Source of the DNA: Gemmatimonas sp.
Lineage (GTDB): Bacteria; Gemmatimonadota; Gemmatimonadetes; Gemmatimonadales; Gemmatimonadaceae
Assembly: GCA_011390885.1 (NCBI GenBank)
Contig: JAABRO010000043.1
Coordinates: 121,929 to 185,928, forward strand
DNA length: 64,000 nucleotides
Direction of reading: 5' to 3'
The notes beneath the pieces are model-generated. The model made no database searches. It was not told the origin of the DNA and worked only from the letters and a program-made list of their open reading frames with translations. Shown piece after piece: positions 43,871 to 52,902 of this stretch. The position numbers were made by a program, and so were the translations under genes. How positions within the stretch are numbered: position 1 is the first letter of the stretch; the number at the start of each line of letters is the position of its first letter.

Positions 43871-46492
43871 ATGCTCGTCGTCGCCGCCCTCGGCCCGCTC
43901 GACGTGCGCGATCCCGCCCGCGGTTCGCTCGCCACCCTGCTCGCACAGCCTCGACGTGCCGCCCTGGTGGCGTACCTCGCGGTGGCGGGAGGCGACGGGT
44001 ACGTGTCGCGAGACCGGCTGCTGGGGGTGTTCTGGCCGGAGGCCGACGAGACGCGCGCCCGGGCCGCGCTGCGTCAGGCGCTGGTGTTCGTGCGCCGTGC
44101 GCTCGGGGCCGAGGCGGTGCGCACCCGGGGTGACGAGGAGGTGGGGCTGGACCCGTCGCACGTAGCGTGCGACGTGTGGCAGTTTCGGGGCGCGATTGCA
44201 GCCGGCCGGCTCGAGGAGGCGATGTCGATGCTGCGCGGCGAGTTCCTGGCCGGGCTGCTGCTGGACGACGCGCCGGCGTTCGAGCGCTGGTGCGCCGAGC
44301 AGCGCGCGGTGCTCGACCGGGAGGCGGCCGACGCCCTCGACCGGGGTGCCCGCGAGGCGGCCGCGCGCGGGGCGCTGGCGCCGGCGATCTCGTTCTCGCG
44401 CCGGGCGCTGGCGCTCGACCCGTTCAATGAGGCGCGGCACCGCACGCTGCTGGCAATGCTCGACCAGGCCGGGGACCGAGCGGGCGCGATGCGTGAGCAC
44501 GAGGCGTTCGCGGCACGGCTGCGCGCCGAGCTCGACGTGGCTCCCTCGCCGGAGACGGAGACGCTCGTTCGGGAGATCCGGGACCGAGTGGCGGTGGCGG
44601 CGGTGATCCTGCCGCCCGATGCACCGCCGCCGACGAGCGCCGCGCTGGCGCACTCGGCATCGGTTGGTGGGACCGCGCCCTCCGCGACCGCCTCCGGGCC
44701 GGTTGCCGCAAGTCGGCCGGTGAACGGGAGCGCCGACCGTGCCGTGGGTCGCAGGATTCGGCTGGGGTGGCTCGGCGTGGCGGTGGCGGCAGGCCTCGCC
44801 GCGATGCTGTGGATGCGGCGGGAGGGGGACGAAAGCAAAAATCAGTTCACCAATAAACTATCCGGCATGCGCTTCGCCGTGCTGCCGCTCGCATCACCGG
44901 GCGGCGACAGCAGCGAAACCATCGGTGCGATGGCTGCCGATTGGATCGTGGAGGGGCTCTCTCGGCTCGATGGCGTGGAGGTAGTGCCGCTCACGGCGGT
45001 GTTCGCCTCGGAGGCCGGCCTCGGACGCGACTCCGTCGCCTCGATCGGCGACCGCGGAGCGCGCATCGCCTCCGACGTCGGGGCGGGCGTGGTCGTGCGC
45101 GGGACGGTGTACCGCGAGGGCGGTCTGGTGCACCTCCAGGTGCAGCTGCTCGAGACGGCCACGGGGCGCATCGTGCGGCCGGTGGAGCGGGTGTCGGTGC
45201 CGCCCGACAGCCTCATGGCCGGCATCGACCGGCTGCGGGGCCGCGTGCTCGCGGCGGTTGCCCCGCTCGCCGATACCGTCACGCACCTGCGGCGCGCCGT
45301 GGCCCCGCCATCGCTCGAGGCCTATCGGGACTACGTGACCGGGCTGCAGCTGTTCATGCGGGGCGATCCGCGCGCCGCGCTCGGACTGTACGAACGATCG
45401 CTGGCGGCCGATCCCAAGTGGCCGATGCCGCGCATCGCTGCCGGGATCATGCTCACGAATCTCGGTCAGAGTGATGATGCCGCCCGCATGGTGGCGCCAT
45501 TACGCGCTGACAGGAGTCGTCTTGGGCCCCTCGAAACGGCAACGCTCGACATGCTCGAGGGGCTCCTGCAGGGGAACTTCGCAGCCGTCTACGACGCCAG
45601 CGTTCGGCAGGCGCGTATCGCGCCGGGCTCCATTGGGCACTACATGGTGGCGGAGTCGGCGCGGCGGCTGGGGCGCGCGGAGGAGGCGCTGCAGGTGCTG
45701 TCCGCCCTGGACCCGGACCGCGGTGAGCTGCGCGGCTGGCGCGCGTACTGGCGGGAGCGCACGTACGCGCTGCACCAGCTGGGCCGGTTCGCGGAGGAGG
45801 CGGAGGCGGCGTGGGAGGCAGTGCGACGGTACCCGGACGACCTGGCGCAGCGCTTCTCGCTGCTCCGCGCCCTCGCCTCGGCCGGCGACACCGCGGCGCT
45901 GCGCTCGGCGCTCGGTGCCTTCGATGCAGCAAGTGGTGCGGCTGGATCGCGTGCCGAGGCGCGCGTTACGGCCGTGGTCTACCTGCACCGATACCAGCCC
46001 GCGCTGACGCCATGGGCCGCCGCCATGGCGCGCACCTGGTTCGAGGCGCTCGAGCCGGAGAAACGCGCGAGCGACGCCGTGCGCTTCCACGAGGCGCGTC
46101 TGCGGCTGCTCGCCGGGGAGCTCGCAGAAGCGCTCGAGCTGTTCAGAACGTTCGTCAGTGAACCAGGTTTGCCAGCCTCTGCGATCGGTCGCCTTGGCAT
46201 TGCCTCCGCAATGGCGTCGGACACGGCGGCGGCATCGCGCTGGATGGAGCGGCTGGCGGCGCAGGCTGCGGCGCTCTCGCCGGCGCAGCGCGGCGCGTCG
46301 TGGGGAGAGCACGCCTACTGGCGGGCGGCGATCGCGGCACAGCTGGGGGACCGGGAGGCGGCGCTCGAGCTGTTCCGTCAGGCGCGGCGCGAGGGGCTGT
46401 CGATCGATCCGCGCGTGCTCGCCGAGCCGGCGTTCGATGCCCTGCGGGACTGGCCGCCGTTCGTGGCCAGCCTGGGCAGCGGCGCGGGGTGA
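43871..46492 (+). CDS. BTAD-domain regulator with membrane segment and TPR-rich C-terminus
   Basis: 873 residues. The N-terminal part (about 1-95) resembles the winged-helix plus bacterial transcriptional activation (BTAD) domain (LLGVFWPEADETRARAALRQ, PFNEARHRTLLAML). A single membrane segment near 297-318 follows a Pro/Ser linker. Next comes a FlgO/TolB-like region (FAVLPLASPGGDSS) and then TPR-like repeats (AYRDYVTGLQLFMRGD onward). BTAD-plus-TPR proteins are common in Gemmatimonadota-type genomes; the ligand is unknown. It is divergent from the metallopeptidase gene. The 174-base divergent gap contains no clear promoter. Confidence 0.75.
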   Translation: MLVVAALGPLDVRDPARGSLATLLAQPRRAALVAYLAVAGGDGYVSRDRLLGVFWPEADETRARAALRQALVFVRRALGAEAVRTRGDEEVGLDPSHVACDVWQFRGAIAAGRLEEAMSMLRGEFLAGLLLDDAPAFERWCAEQRAVLDREAADALDRGAREAAARGALAPAISFSRRALALDPFNEARHRTLLAMLDQAGDRAGAMREHEAFAARLRAELDVAPSPETETLVREIRDRVAVAAVILPPDAPPPTSAALAHSASVGGTAPSATASGPVAASRPVNGSADRAVGRRIRLGWLGVAVAAGLAAMLWMRREGDESKNQFTNKLSGMRFAVLPLASPGGDSSETIGAMAADWIVEGLSRLDGVEVVPLTAVFASEAGLGRDSVASIGDRGARIASDVGAGVVVRGTVYREGGLVHLQVQLLETATGRIVRPVERVSVPPDSLMAGIDRLRGRVLAAVAPLADTVTHLRRAVAPPSLEAYRDYVTGLQLFMRGDPRAALGLYERSLAADPKWPMPRIAAGIMLTNLGQSDDAARMVAPLRADRSRLGPLETATLDMLEGLLQGNFAAVYDASVRQARIAPGSIGHYMVAESARRLGRAEEALQVLSALDPDRGELRGWRAYWRERTYALHQLGRFAEEAEAAWEAVRRYPDDLAQRFSLLRALASAGDTAALRSALGAFDAASGAAGSRAEARVTAVVYLHRYQPALTPWAAAMARTWFEALEPEKRASDAVRFHEARLRLLAGELAEALELFRTFVSEPGLPASAIGRLGIASAMASDTAAASRWMERLAAQAAALSPAQRGASWGEHAYWRAAIAAQLGDREAALELFRQARREGLSIDPRVLAEPAFDALRDWPPFVASLGSGAG

Positions 46493-46511
46493 GGGTCCGC
46501 GCCGCCGCGCC

Positions 46512-48035
46512 TCACCCGTCCGACACGCCAGCGACCGGAGTCTCGCTGGTGTGCCAGTGGGCGCCGTAGAGCTTCGGTCCGCACGATTCGCAGATGCCGT
46601 GGCTGAACGTGGCGTCCGAGTGCGTGGACAGGTACTGCTCCACCGCCTGCCAGTAGCCGCTGTCGTCCCGCACCTGCTTGCACGACGAGCAGATCGGGAT
46701 CAGCCCCTTGAGCGTGCGTACCTCCGAGAGCGCGGTGCGCAGATCGCTGTTGGCGCTGGCGAGATCCGCGTTGGCCTGCCGCAGTGCGTCCTCGCGTGCG
46801 CGTCCCTTGCGATTGAAGTGCACGAGCGCGGCCACGAGCGCCGCCGCGAGCGCGATGATGAGGCCGCCCAGCACGCCGGCGAGTCGCTGTCGGGCGATGA
46901 CCACGGCCTGCACCCGCTGCTCTTCGCGCAGCCGTGCGTTCTCCCGCTGTTCTCGCTCGGTGGCGGCGCGCGCCTCGGTGCCGGCGATGCGCTGCGCGGC
47001 GCCCTGGTCGAACACGGTATCGCGCAGCGCCTGATAGGCGCGCAGGTGGGCCAGTGCGCCGCGCGTGTTGCCGGCTTCCTCCTCCACCAGCGAGAGCACC
47101 CGAAGTGCCTCGAGTGCCAGCACCCGCTGCTCGACGCCCTGTGACAGGGTCAGTGCCGCCTCGAGGGCGGTGGTGGCGCGCGGCCGATCGCCAATGCGAC
47201 GGTAGGCCTCGCCGAGATGCAGCTGGGCGCGCGCCTGGCCGCGCACGCTGCCGCGTCGCTCACCGGCCCGCAGCACGGAGTCGAGCATCGGGATGGCCTC
47301 CGCCGGCCGCCCCTCGCGAAGGAGCAGACGCCCGACGGCCAGCGTGTTGAGCGACCAGGCGCTGAGCGAGTCCGCCGTCGTGCGCTCCGGATACGGGGTG
47401 TCGTACGCGGCGCGCGCGCGCGCGATCAGCGCGCGTGCTTCTGCGAAGTCGCCGCGGTCGATCTGCACCATCGCCAGGCTGTTGAGCGCGTAGCCAAGGA
47501 TGGCAGGGTCGTCGGCGCGCTCGACGGTGGCCACGGCCTCGCCGAGCACCTCGACGGCACGCTCGTACTGGTGCCAGTCGTGGTACGTCTTGCCGATGTT
47601 GGTGAGCACGCGCGCGATGCCGCTCGCGTCTCCCTCTTCGCGGCGAATCGCGAGCGATTCGACGAAGGCGTCGAGCGCGGGTTCGTACTCGCCGAGCTGG
47701 TAGTACGAGGCACCAAGGCTGTTGAGGACGCGCCCGAGTCCCGGGCGATCGCCGAGCGCACGGCGCAGGTCGCGCGCGCGCCGGATGTGCACGAGCGCGC
47801 TGTCGTACCGGTTGGCGCTCCAGTGATCGAGTCCGAGCTCGTAGATCGCGGTGGCGTAGGCGGCCGAGTCGGTGGCCGACGGGATTGGCCCCTGCGCCTG
47901 CGCCGTGCGGCTCGACGCGGCAGCGACCAGCACGAGACTGGTCGACGCCAACGCGCGCCGTGCGCCCCCGGCGACGAATCGCAGGCGGCGACGAAGGGTG
48001 AGTGCGGGCGACCGGAACGAGGACGAGGGAGTCAT
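46512..48035 (-). CDS. TPR membrane protein with Cys-rich C-terminal signature
   Basis: 507 residues from ATG 48035. A signal peptide is followed by TPR repeats (GRVLNSLGASYYQLGEYEPAL, LTNIGKTYHDWHQYERAVE), a membrane segment near 400 (VLGGLIIALAAALVAALVHF), a helical coiled coil and a C-terminal block (LIPICSSCKQVRDDSGYW ... HGICESCG). That Cys block, with C-x2-C and C-x2-C, is usually attached to response regulators or histidine kinases, but here there is no receiver or kinase domain. It could be a periplasmic TPR sensor signalling through the cytoplasmic Cys block, which is inference. It is divergent from the HhH gene. Confidence 0.7.
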   Translation of the reverse strand: MTPSSSFRSPALTLRRRLRFVAGGARRALASTSLVLVAAASSRTAQAQGPIPSATDSAAYATAIYELGLDHWSANRYDSALVHIRRARDLRRALGDRPGLGRVLNSLGASYYQLGEYEPALDAFVESLAIRREEGDASGIARVLTNIGKTYHDWHQYERAVEVLGEAVATVERADDPAILGYALNSLAMVQIDRGDFAEARALIARARAAYDTPYPERTTADSLSAWSLNTLAVGRLLLREGRPAEAIPMLDSVLRAGERRGSVRGQARAQLHLGEAYRRIGDRPRATTALEAALTLSQGVEQRVLALEALRVLSLVEEEAGNTRGALAHLRAYQALRDTVFDQGAAQRIAGTEARAATEREQRENARLREEQRVQAVVIARQRLAGVLGGLIIALAAALVAALVHFNRKGRAREDALRQANADLASANSDLRTALSEVRTLKGLIPICSSCKQVRDDSGYWQAVEQYLSTHSDATFSHGICESCGPKLYGAHWHTSETPVAGVSDG

Positions 48036-48214
48036 GGGCGTGGCTGACGCGCTGGTGAGTATCGGCAGCAGTGCGCCGGTTCTGCGGTCTCGCGGGGAAT
48101 GCAGCGCCAAACGACAGGCGGCGCAATCTGGTCGCGCGGCGTACAATAGAACAGCGGCGTCTCGAGCTACCCACGGACGGCCGCCCCGTCCCGCGTTCCG
48201 ACGAGGAGTGTCCC

Positions 48215-48814
48215 GTGCCCGACCCGCTGTGGCCCACCCACGACCTCTCGACGTGGACCGACGCGCTCGCGCGCTACGCGGACGTGGTGGCGGCGCAGGG
48301 CGTGCCGTCGCTGGTGGCGCACGATGCCTGGTACCACCACGCGTTTCCCCCGCTGATTCGCTCGCGTTCGGCGCCGCACCTCACGCGCGATGAACTGGCG
48401 CGCGTGACCGAGTGGAAGATGGCGCGTGGGGTGTGGCGCGCGCGGAACCTCGTGCTCGTGCGGGCCAACGCCGATGCCGATGTGCAGGCCGTGAGCGGCG
48501 ACGCGTTCGCCCTCGTGCCCCATCCCACGAAGCCGATCGCCCGCGTCGCGACGCTCGGCGGTGTGGGGCCGGCCACCGCCTCGGCCGTGCTCGCGGCGTA
48601 CGAGCCGTCGCACTACCCGTTCTTCGATGAACTCGTCGCCGCGCAGGTGCCCGAGCTGGGCTCCGTGGCGTGGACGCTCGGCTACTACGGTCGCTACGCC
48701 GAGGCGCTGCGCGATCGGGCGGCGGGGCTTGGCGCCGGGTGGACGGCGGCCATGGTGGAGCGGGCGCTGTGGGCGCACGCCGGCGGGAACGCCGGTCAGC
48801 GCAGTGGGTACTGA
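48215..48814 (+). CDS. helix-hairpin-helix protein, DNA-glycosylase-like
   Basis: 199 residues from GTG 48215, with GAGGAG upstream. N-terminal helices (WTDALARYADVVAAQGV; RDELARVTEWKMARGVWR, here with DELARV) are followed by a helix-hairpin-helix-like motif (LGGVGPATASAVLAAYEP) and FPFFDE-type sequence (YPFFDELVAAQVPEL). Similar proteins occur in fungi and plants as conserved hypothetical proteins; a role in DNA base excision is inference from the HhH fold only, and no catalytic Asp is established. A standalone gene between the TPR gene and the secreted repeat protein. Confidence 0.65.
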   Translation: MPDPLWPTHDLSTWTDALARYADVVAAQGVPSLVAHDAWYHHAFPPLIRSRSAPHLTRDELARVTEWKMARGVWRARNLVLVRANADADVQAVSGDAFALVPHPTKPIARVATLGGVGPATASAVLAAYEPSHYPFFDELVAAQVPELGSVAWTLGYYGRYAEALRDRAAGLGAGWTAAMVERALWAHAGGNAGQRSGY

Positions 48815-48859
48815 CCCGTCTCTCCTCTCGCCCTCGCCCCTTCGCTGCGCAGGCACGCC

Positions 48860-49468
48860 ATGCTCCGATCCCTGCGGTGGTCTCTCGCCGGCACGCTGCT
48901 ACTGGTCGCGCCCCTGGCCGGTGCGCGCGCGCAGTCCCACGGGGGGGCAGCCTCCGATACGGCCACCGGTGAGCCGGGCGCGCATCGCGCGGCGGTCGGG
49001 TCGATCTGCGAGTTCTCGTCGGGGCCTCGGGCGGGTCAGCGGCAGCGGTTGCGCGGCGAGGCCGCGACGGTGCCGGTGGGCAGTCCGTGCACCGACGGGG
49101 CCGGCAGCACTGGTCGGGTCGTTTCGGACGACCTCACCTCGACCGGCCCCACGCCCCCCGACCCGCGCCGCATGAGCACGACGTGCGAGTTCCAGCGTGG
49201 TCCGCGTGCGGGACATCGGCTGCGCGGGATCATGCCCACGCCGATCGGCAGCCAGTGCACGGATGGCGACCTGTCGAACTACGGCGTGGCCGTGGAAGAC
49301 GCCCCCACCCCACCGGCGCGCGAGAACCAGCCGCTGGGCGGCATTCCGGCCGAGCGCTGCCGGCTGCGCAGCAACGGCGGGGCGGCGCTGGTGTGCCGCG
49401 AAACGCCGGGGGAGCCGCTGCGGCCGGCGAGTGCCATGCCGCCCAGGTTGCCCGCCCGGCGCCCGTAG
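48860..49468 (+). CDS. secreted protein with two CEF-GPRAG repeats
   Basis: 202 residues. Signal peptide (cleavage near ARAQS). Two similar units follow: residues 50-80 (CEFSSGPRAGQRQRL ... PVGSPCTDG) and 109-136 (CEFQRGPRAGHRLRG ... PIGSQCTDG). Each has an N-terminal Cys and a Cys in CTDG, presumably a disulfide pair. A third Cys pair lies near 167-179. The repeats resemble a short motif seen in uncharacterised secreted bacterial proteins, but no function is known. It starts 45 bases after the HhH gene and is convergent with the DsrE-like gene; the 95-base gap is featureless. Confidence 0.6.
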   Translation: MLRSLRWSLAGTLLLVAPLAGARAQSHGGAASDTATGEPGAHRAAVGSICEFSSGPRAGQRQRLRGEAATVPVGSPCTDGAGSTGRVVSDDLTSTGPTPPDPRRMSTTCEFQRGPRAGHRLRGIMPTPIGSQCTDGDLSNYGVAVEDAPTPPARENQPLGGIPAERCRLRSNGGAALVCRETPGEPLRPASAMPPRLPARRP

Positions 49469-49563
49469 GGTTCTCCACCTGCGCCGACCGGCGGCGCCGC
49501 GCATGCCGTCGACGCCTCGTCACCCGACTTCGTTCCGTCTGTGCGACGGTCGTCGGTGCGAGA

Positions 49564-50106
49564 TCAGAACGGGTTGAACACGTACCCGCGCGCGGCGAGC
49601 GTGGCCTGCGCCACGGTGGCCGCGCGGCTCACCTGCACGAACTCCGGGAAGTCGGCGCGCGCCAGCTTGCGCCCCATCATGGTCTGTCCGCACACCACGA
49701 GCAGCACGCCGCGCGCATGCAGCTCCCGCAGCAGCGGGAGGTTGGGGTTGTCCACACCGTGCAGCCGGCGGTACGTCGCGTTGTCGAGCATGGCCACGGC
49801 GGCCGGACCGCGCGCCACGATGGCCAGATGCACGCGTTCGGGCGCGACGCCATCCTCGGCGAGCGCGTTGAGCACGCGCGCCGGCGCGAGGAAGCCGGGG
49901 GTGATCCGGTGGGCCGAGTCCGCGGCTTCCGCCATGGCCCAGGCGAAGCGATAGGTCACCGCGGTGTCGCCGGGGAAGTCCACGCCGGGCACGGGCGTGT
50001 AGGTGGCGTTGGGGTGCTGCACCACGGCACTGGCCGGGCGCGGGGTGGCCTGGGCGGAGAGCAGCATTGGCACCATCAGGCACAGCAGCGCAGCAAGACC
50101 ACGCAT
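49564..50106 (-). CDS. secreted DsrE-like family protein
   Basis: 180 residues from ATG 50106, with GGGAG about 7 bases upstream. A signal peptide (LAALLCLMVPMLLSAQ) is followed by a DsrE/DsrF-like fold: AWAMAEAADSAH, AIVARGPAAVAML, LLVVCGQTMMGRK with the conserved Cys position. DsrE-like proteins bind or transfer sulfur; the exported version may be a periplasmic variant of unknown function. It is the last gene of the minus-strand run that includes the DUF6702-like and M1 peptidase genes, 101 bases after the former. Confidence 0.75.
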   Translation of the reverse strand: MRGLAALLCLMVPMLLSAQATPRPASAVVQHPNATYTPVPGVDFPGDTAVTYRFAWAMAEAADSAHRITPGFLAPARVLNALAEDGVAPERVHLAIVARGPAAVAMLDNATYRRLHGVDNPNLPLLRELHARGVLLVVCGQTMMGRKLARADFPEFVQVSRAATVAQATLAARGYVFNPF

Positions 50107-50207
50107 GACCACACTCCCGCAAGACGTTGGCTCCGAGGGCGCGACGCCGAACTGCGCCGGCCGCGTGCTGCAAAGCTGCAGCGCAAGCGCTTCATGCGCG
50201 ACCGGCG

Positions 50208-50768
50208 CTACCGCCGCCGCACGTCCTGCGCCCGGTCGTTGCCGGCCGTGAAGTAGAGCGGCTGTCGGGCATCGCGCGCGGCATCCAGGAAGGTCACGAG
50301 GTTCTGCTGGTCGCGATACACGTCGAAGAGCACCGCATGCCGGATGCGGAGCACGGCGGGATCGGCGCCCACGGGAAACGCGAACACGTACCAGCGCACG
50401 GGCCCACCGGCGTCGTCCGTTTCGGTGCCCGAGGTGAGGAGGCGCGGTCTGGCGGCGCGTCCGTCGGCCGAGACCTGCACCTGCCGGCGGAAGTAGCGCG
50501 TGACGAGCGCGTCACTGCGGGCGGACGCGGCCGTCGCGAGGGTGAACGTGCTGTCGCCGACGAGCTGGCGCAGCGCCAGTTCGAGATCGTCGGCGAAACA
50601 GCGGATGCGCCAGAACAGCGTGCCGTCCTCGAACACCACGCGCGAGACGCTCACGTGCACGTCGTGTCGCGCCGCCGCCCTGGTCGGCTCCACGAGCGGT
50701 GCACGCGCCTCGGCGGTCGCGCTCCCGAGCAGGAGCGCGATCGCCGAAGCGAGCAGGGCGTGCGTCAC
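50208..50768 (-). CDS. DUF6702-like secreted protein
   Basis: 186 residues from GTG 50768. The GTG overlaps the stop of the M1 peptidase gene by 4 bases (GTGA), indicating translational coupling. A signal peptide (LLASAIALLLGSATAEARA) is followed by the family features HDVHVSVSRVVFEDGTLFW, FADDLELAL and RQPLYF near the end. DUF6702 proteins are found beside M1 peptidases and HupE-like proteins; their function is not known. The long open frame upstream is not coding. Confidence 0.75.
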   Translation of the reverse strand: MTHALLASAIALLLGSATAEARAPLVEPTRAAARHDVHVSVSRVVFEDGTLFWRIRCFADDLELALRQLVGDSTFTLATAASARSDALVTRYFRRQVQVSADGRAARPRLLTSGTETDDAGGPVRWYVFAFPVGADPAVLRIRHAVLFDVYRDQQNLVTFLDAARDARQPLYFTAGNDRAQDVRRR

Positions 50769-52867
50769 GGAACGGGCGCGACGGGTGGTGTCCACGTGTT
50801 GTTCTCGCGGTTCACGTCGGCGTAGGCGGCGTCGGGGTCGAGCACGACCTTCGCGAGCGGCTTGTCGCTGAAGTGTCCGTACACGAACTGCCGCTCGTTC
50901 TTGCGCCACGTTTCGGCGGGCAGGCGCACCCGTTCACGCGAGCCATCGGCGAACTCGAGCGAGAACTCGATGGGCAGCACGAGCCCGCCGGCGTTGTCGA
51001 TCGTGATGCGATGGTAGTAGCGGCCGCGCGACGGGTCGCCGGTGAGCGGGAGCGCGTCCTGCGTCTCGACCTTCGCGAGCGCCTGGTCGTTGGCGTACGT
51101 GGAGTAGAACCAGCCGCGCCAGAAGTAGTTGAGATTGTCGCCGGCGCCGCTGGCGAGCGTGCGGAAGAAGTCGGCCGGCTGCGGATGCTTGAAGGCCCAC
51201 TTGGTGGAGTACTCGCGAAACGCGAGGTCGAAGCGCTCGGGCCCGAGGATGCGCTCGCGCAGCATGACGAGACCGGCGGCCGGCTTGGCGTAGCCGTTCG
51301 GGCCGAAGCCCGTGTGGATGTAGTCGGACTCCGTCATGATGGGCACCTGGTCGGTGGTGCGCATGTACGGCGTGATGTTCGTGGCGAAGCCGCGCAGTCG
51401 CGCCGCCGGCCACTGCGGATCCCACTCGAGGGAGGCGTAGTGCTCGAGGAACGAGTTGAGTCCCTCGTCCATCCACGTCCACTTCCGCTCGTCGGACGCG
51501 ACGATCATGGGGAACCAGTTGTGTCCCACCTCATGGATCGTGACCGCGACCAGTGCGTACTCCAGCGCGGGCGTGTACGTGCCGTCGGCGCTCGGGCGCG
51601 CGCCGCAGAACGCGATCATGGGGTACTCCATGCCGAACACCGGCCCGTGCACGTTGGACGCCTGCGGGTACGGATACTCGAAGGCCATGCGGCCGTACGT
51701 CACGAGCGTCTGCTTGATGGCGCGCGTGGAGACCTTGTCCCAGAGCGGCATCGCGTCGCGCGGGTAGACCGAATGCATCTCGACCGTGCGACCGCTCTCC
51801 GGATAGGTGTAGCCGGCGGCGTCCCACACGAAGGCGCGGCTCGAGGCCCACGCGAAGTCGCGCACGTTCTCGGCGGTGAAGCGCCAGGTGAGGTCGCCGC
51901 TGCCGGACGGTCGCGCGGCCGGGTTGCCCACTTCGTCGGCGGCCACGATGAACACGGGCACGGTGTCGCGCATCGCGGTGGCGAGTCGCTGCCGCTGCGT
52001 GGTGGTGAGCACCTCCGTGGGATTCGTGAGCGTGCCGGTGGCGCGCACGATGTGATCGCGCGGCACGGTGATCTGCACGTCGTAGTTGCCGAAGTTGAGA
52101 TAGAACTCGCCCTGGCCGAGGAACTGGTCGTTGTTCCACCCGTTCACGTCGTCGTACACGGCGGCGCGCGGGAACCACTGCGCCATTTCATAGAGCCAGC
52201 CGTCCTTCACGAGCTCGCGCTGTCCGCGGCCGTTGAAGTTCTGCGTGCCGGCCTCGGGAATGCCGTGCGACCACTCCACCTCGAGCTGCACACGCTCGCC
52301 GGTGCGCAGCGGCGCCGCGAGGTCCACGCGCATCTGTGTGCCGTTCACCAGGTAGCGCGCATCGGTGAGTCGGCCGCGCGCATCCACGAGCTGCACGCGC
52401 GAGATGGTGTTGCCGAGCACCGAGCGGTCGGGAAAGAGGAAGCGACGCGCCTGCTCGGGCAGCTGGGTCTGGGCAATGGCCGGCTGCGAGAGCGCCGCGC
52501 GACTGTCGGGCTGCTCGATGTTCTGGTCGAGCTGGAACCAGAGGTAGGTGAGTTCGGCCGGCGCGTTGTTGTGGTAGGTGACGCGCGCCGTGCCGGTGAT
52601 GCGGTGCTGCGCGGTGTCGAGGCGCGTGCGGATGGTGTAGTCCACGCGCTGCTGCCAGTACTTCGGCCCCGGGTTGCCCTGGCCGTCGCGATACTCGTTG
52701 GCGGCCGGCCAATCGGGGATGGCGCGGAAGTACGACTGGTTCGTGCGGCTGGTGGTGTCGGGCTTGAGCCACGGCTGCGCGTCGGCGCTGGCAACGGCGA
52801 GGAACGCGAGCGCGGCTGCCGCGCCGAAGGCGCGCCGCAGGGAACGCACCGGAGGGGTGCAAGGCAT
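50765..52867 (-). CDS. secreted M1 family aminopeptidase-like metalloprotease
   Basis: 700 residues from ATG 52867 (GGAG 9 bases upstream). A signal peptide is followed by a beta-sandwich N-domain and the catalytic thermolysin-like domain. The HEVGH motif is at 445-449, and E468 in WMDEGLNS is the third ligand, giving HEXXH-x18-E as in the M1 family. An Ig-like C-terminal domain is present. The neighbours (DUF6702-like and HupE/UreJ-like) form a conserved block with this type of peptidase. The GTG of the downstream gene overlaps its stop. Confidence 0.92.
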   Translation of the reverse strand: MPCTPPVRSLRRAFGAAAALAFLAVASADAQPWLKPDTTSRTNQSYFRAIPDWPAANEYRDGQGNPGPKYWQQRVDYTIRTRLDTAQHRITGTARVTYHNNAPAELTYLWFQLDQNIEQPDSRAALSQPAIAQTQLPEQARRFLFPDRSVLGNTISRVQLVDARGRLTDARYLVNGTQMRVDLAAPLRTGERVQLEVEWSHGIPEAGTQNFNGRGQRELVKDGWLYEMAQWFPRAAVYDDVNGWNNDQFLGQGEFYLNFGNYDVQITVPRDHIVRATGTLTNPTEVLTTTQRQRLATAMRDTVPVFIVAADEVGNPAARPSGSGDLTWRFTAENVRDFAWASSRAFVWDAAGYTYPESGRTVEMHSVYPRDAMPLWDKVSTRAIKQTLVTYGRMAFEYPYPQASNVHGPVFGMEYPMIAFCGARPSADGTYTPALEYALVAVTIHEVGHNWFPMIVASDERKWTWMDEGLNSFLEHYASLEWDPQWPAARLRGFATNITPYMRTTDQVPIMTESDYIHTGFGPNGYAKPAAGLVMLRERILGPERFDLAFREYSTKWAFKHPQPADFFRTLASGAGDNLNYFWRGWFYSTYANDQALAKVETQDALPLTGDPSRGRYYHRITIDNAGGLVLPIEFSLEFADGSRERVRLPAETWRKNERQFVYGHFSDKPLAKVVLDPDAAYADVNRENNTWTPPVAPVP

Positions 52868-52902
52868 GTCGGGAACTCCAGAAGGCGACGGACGACGAAG
52901 CC

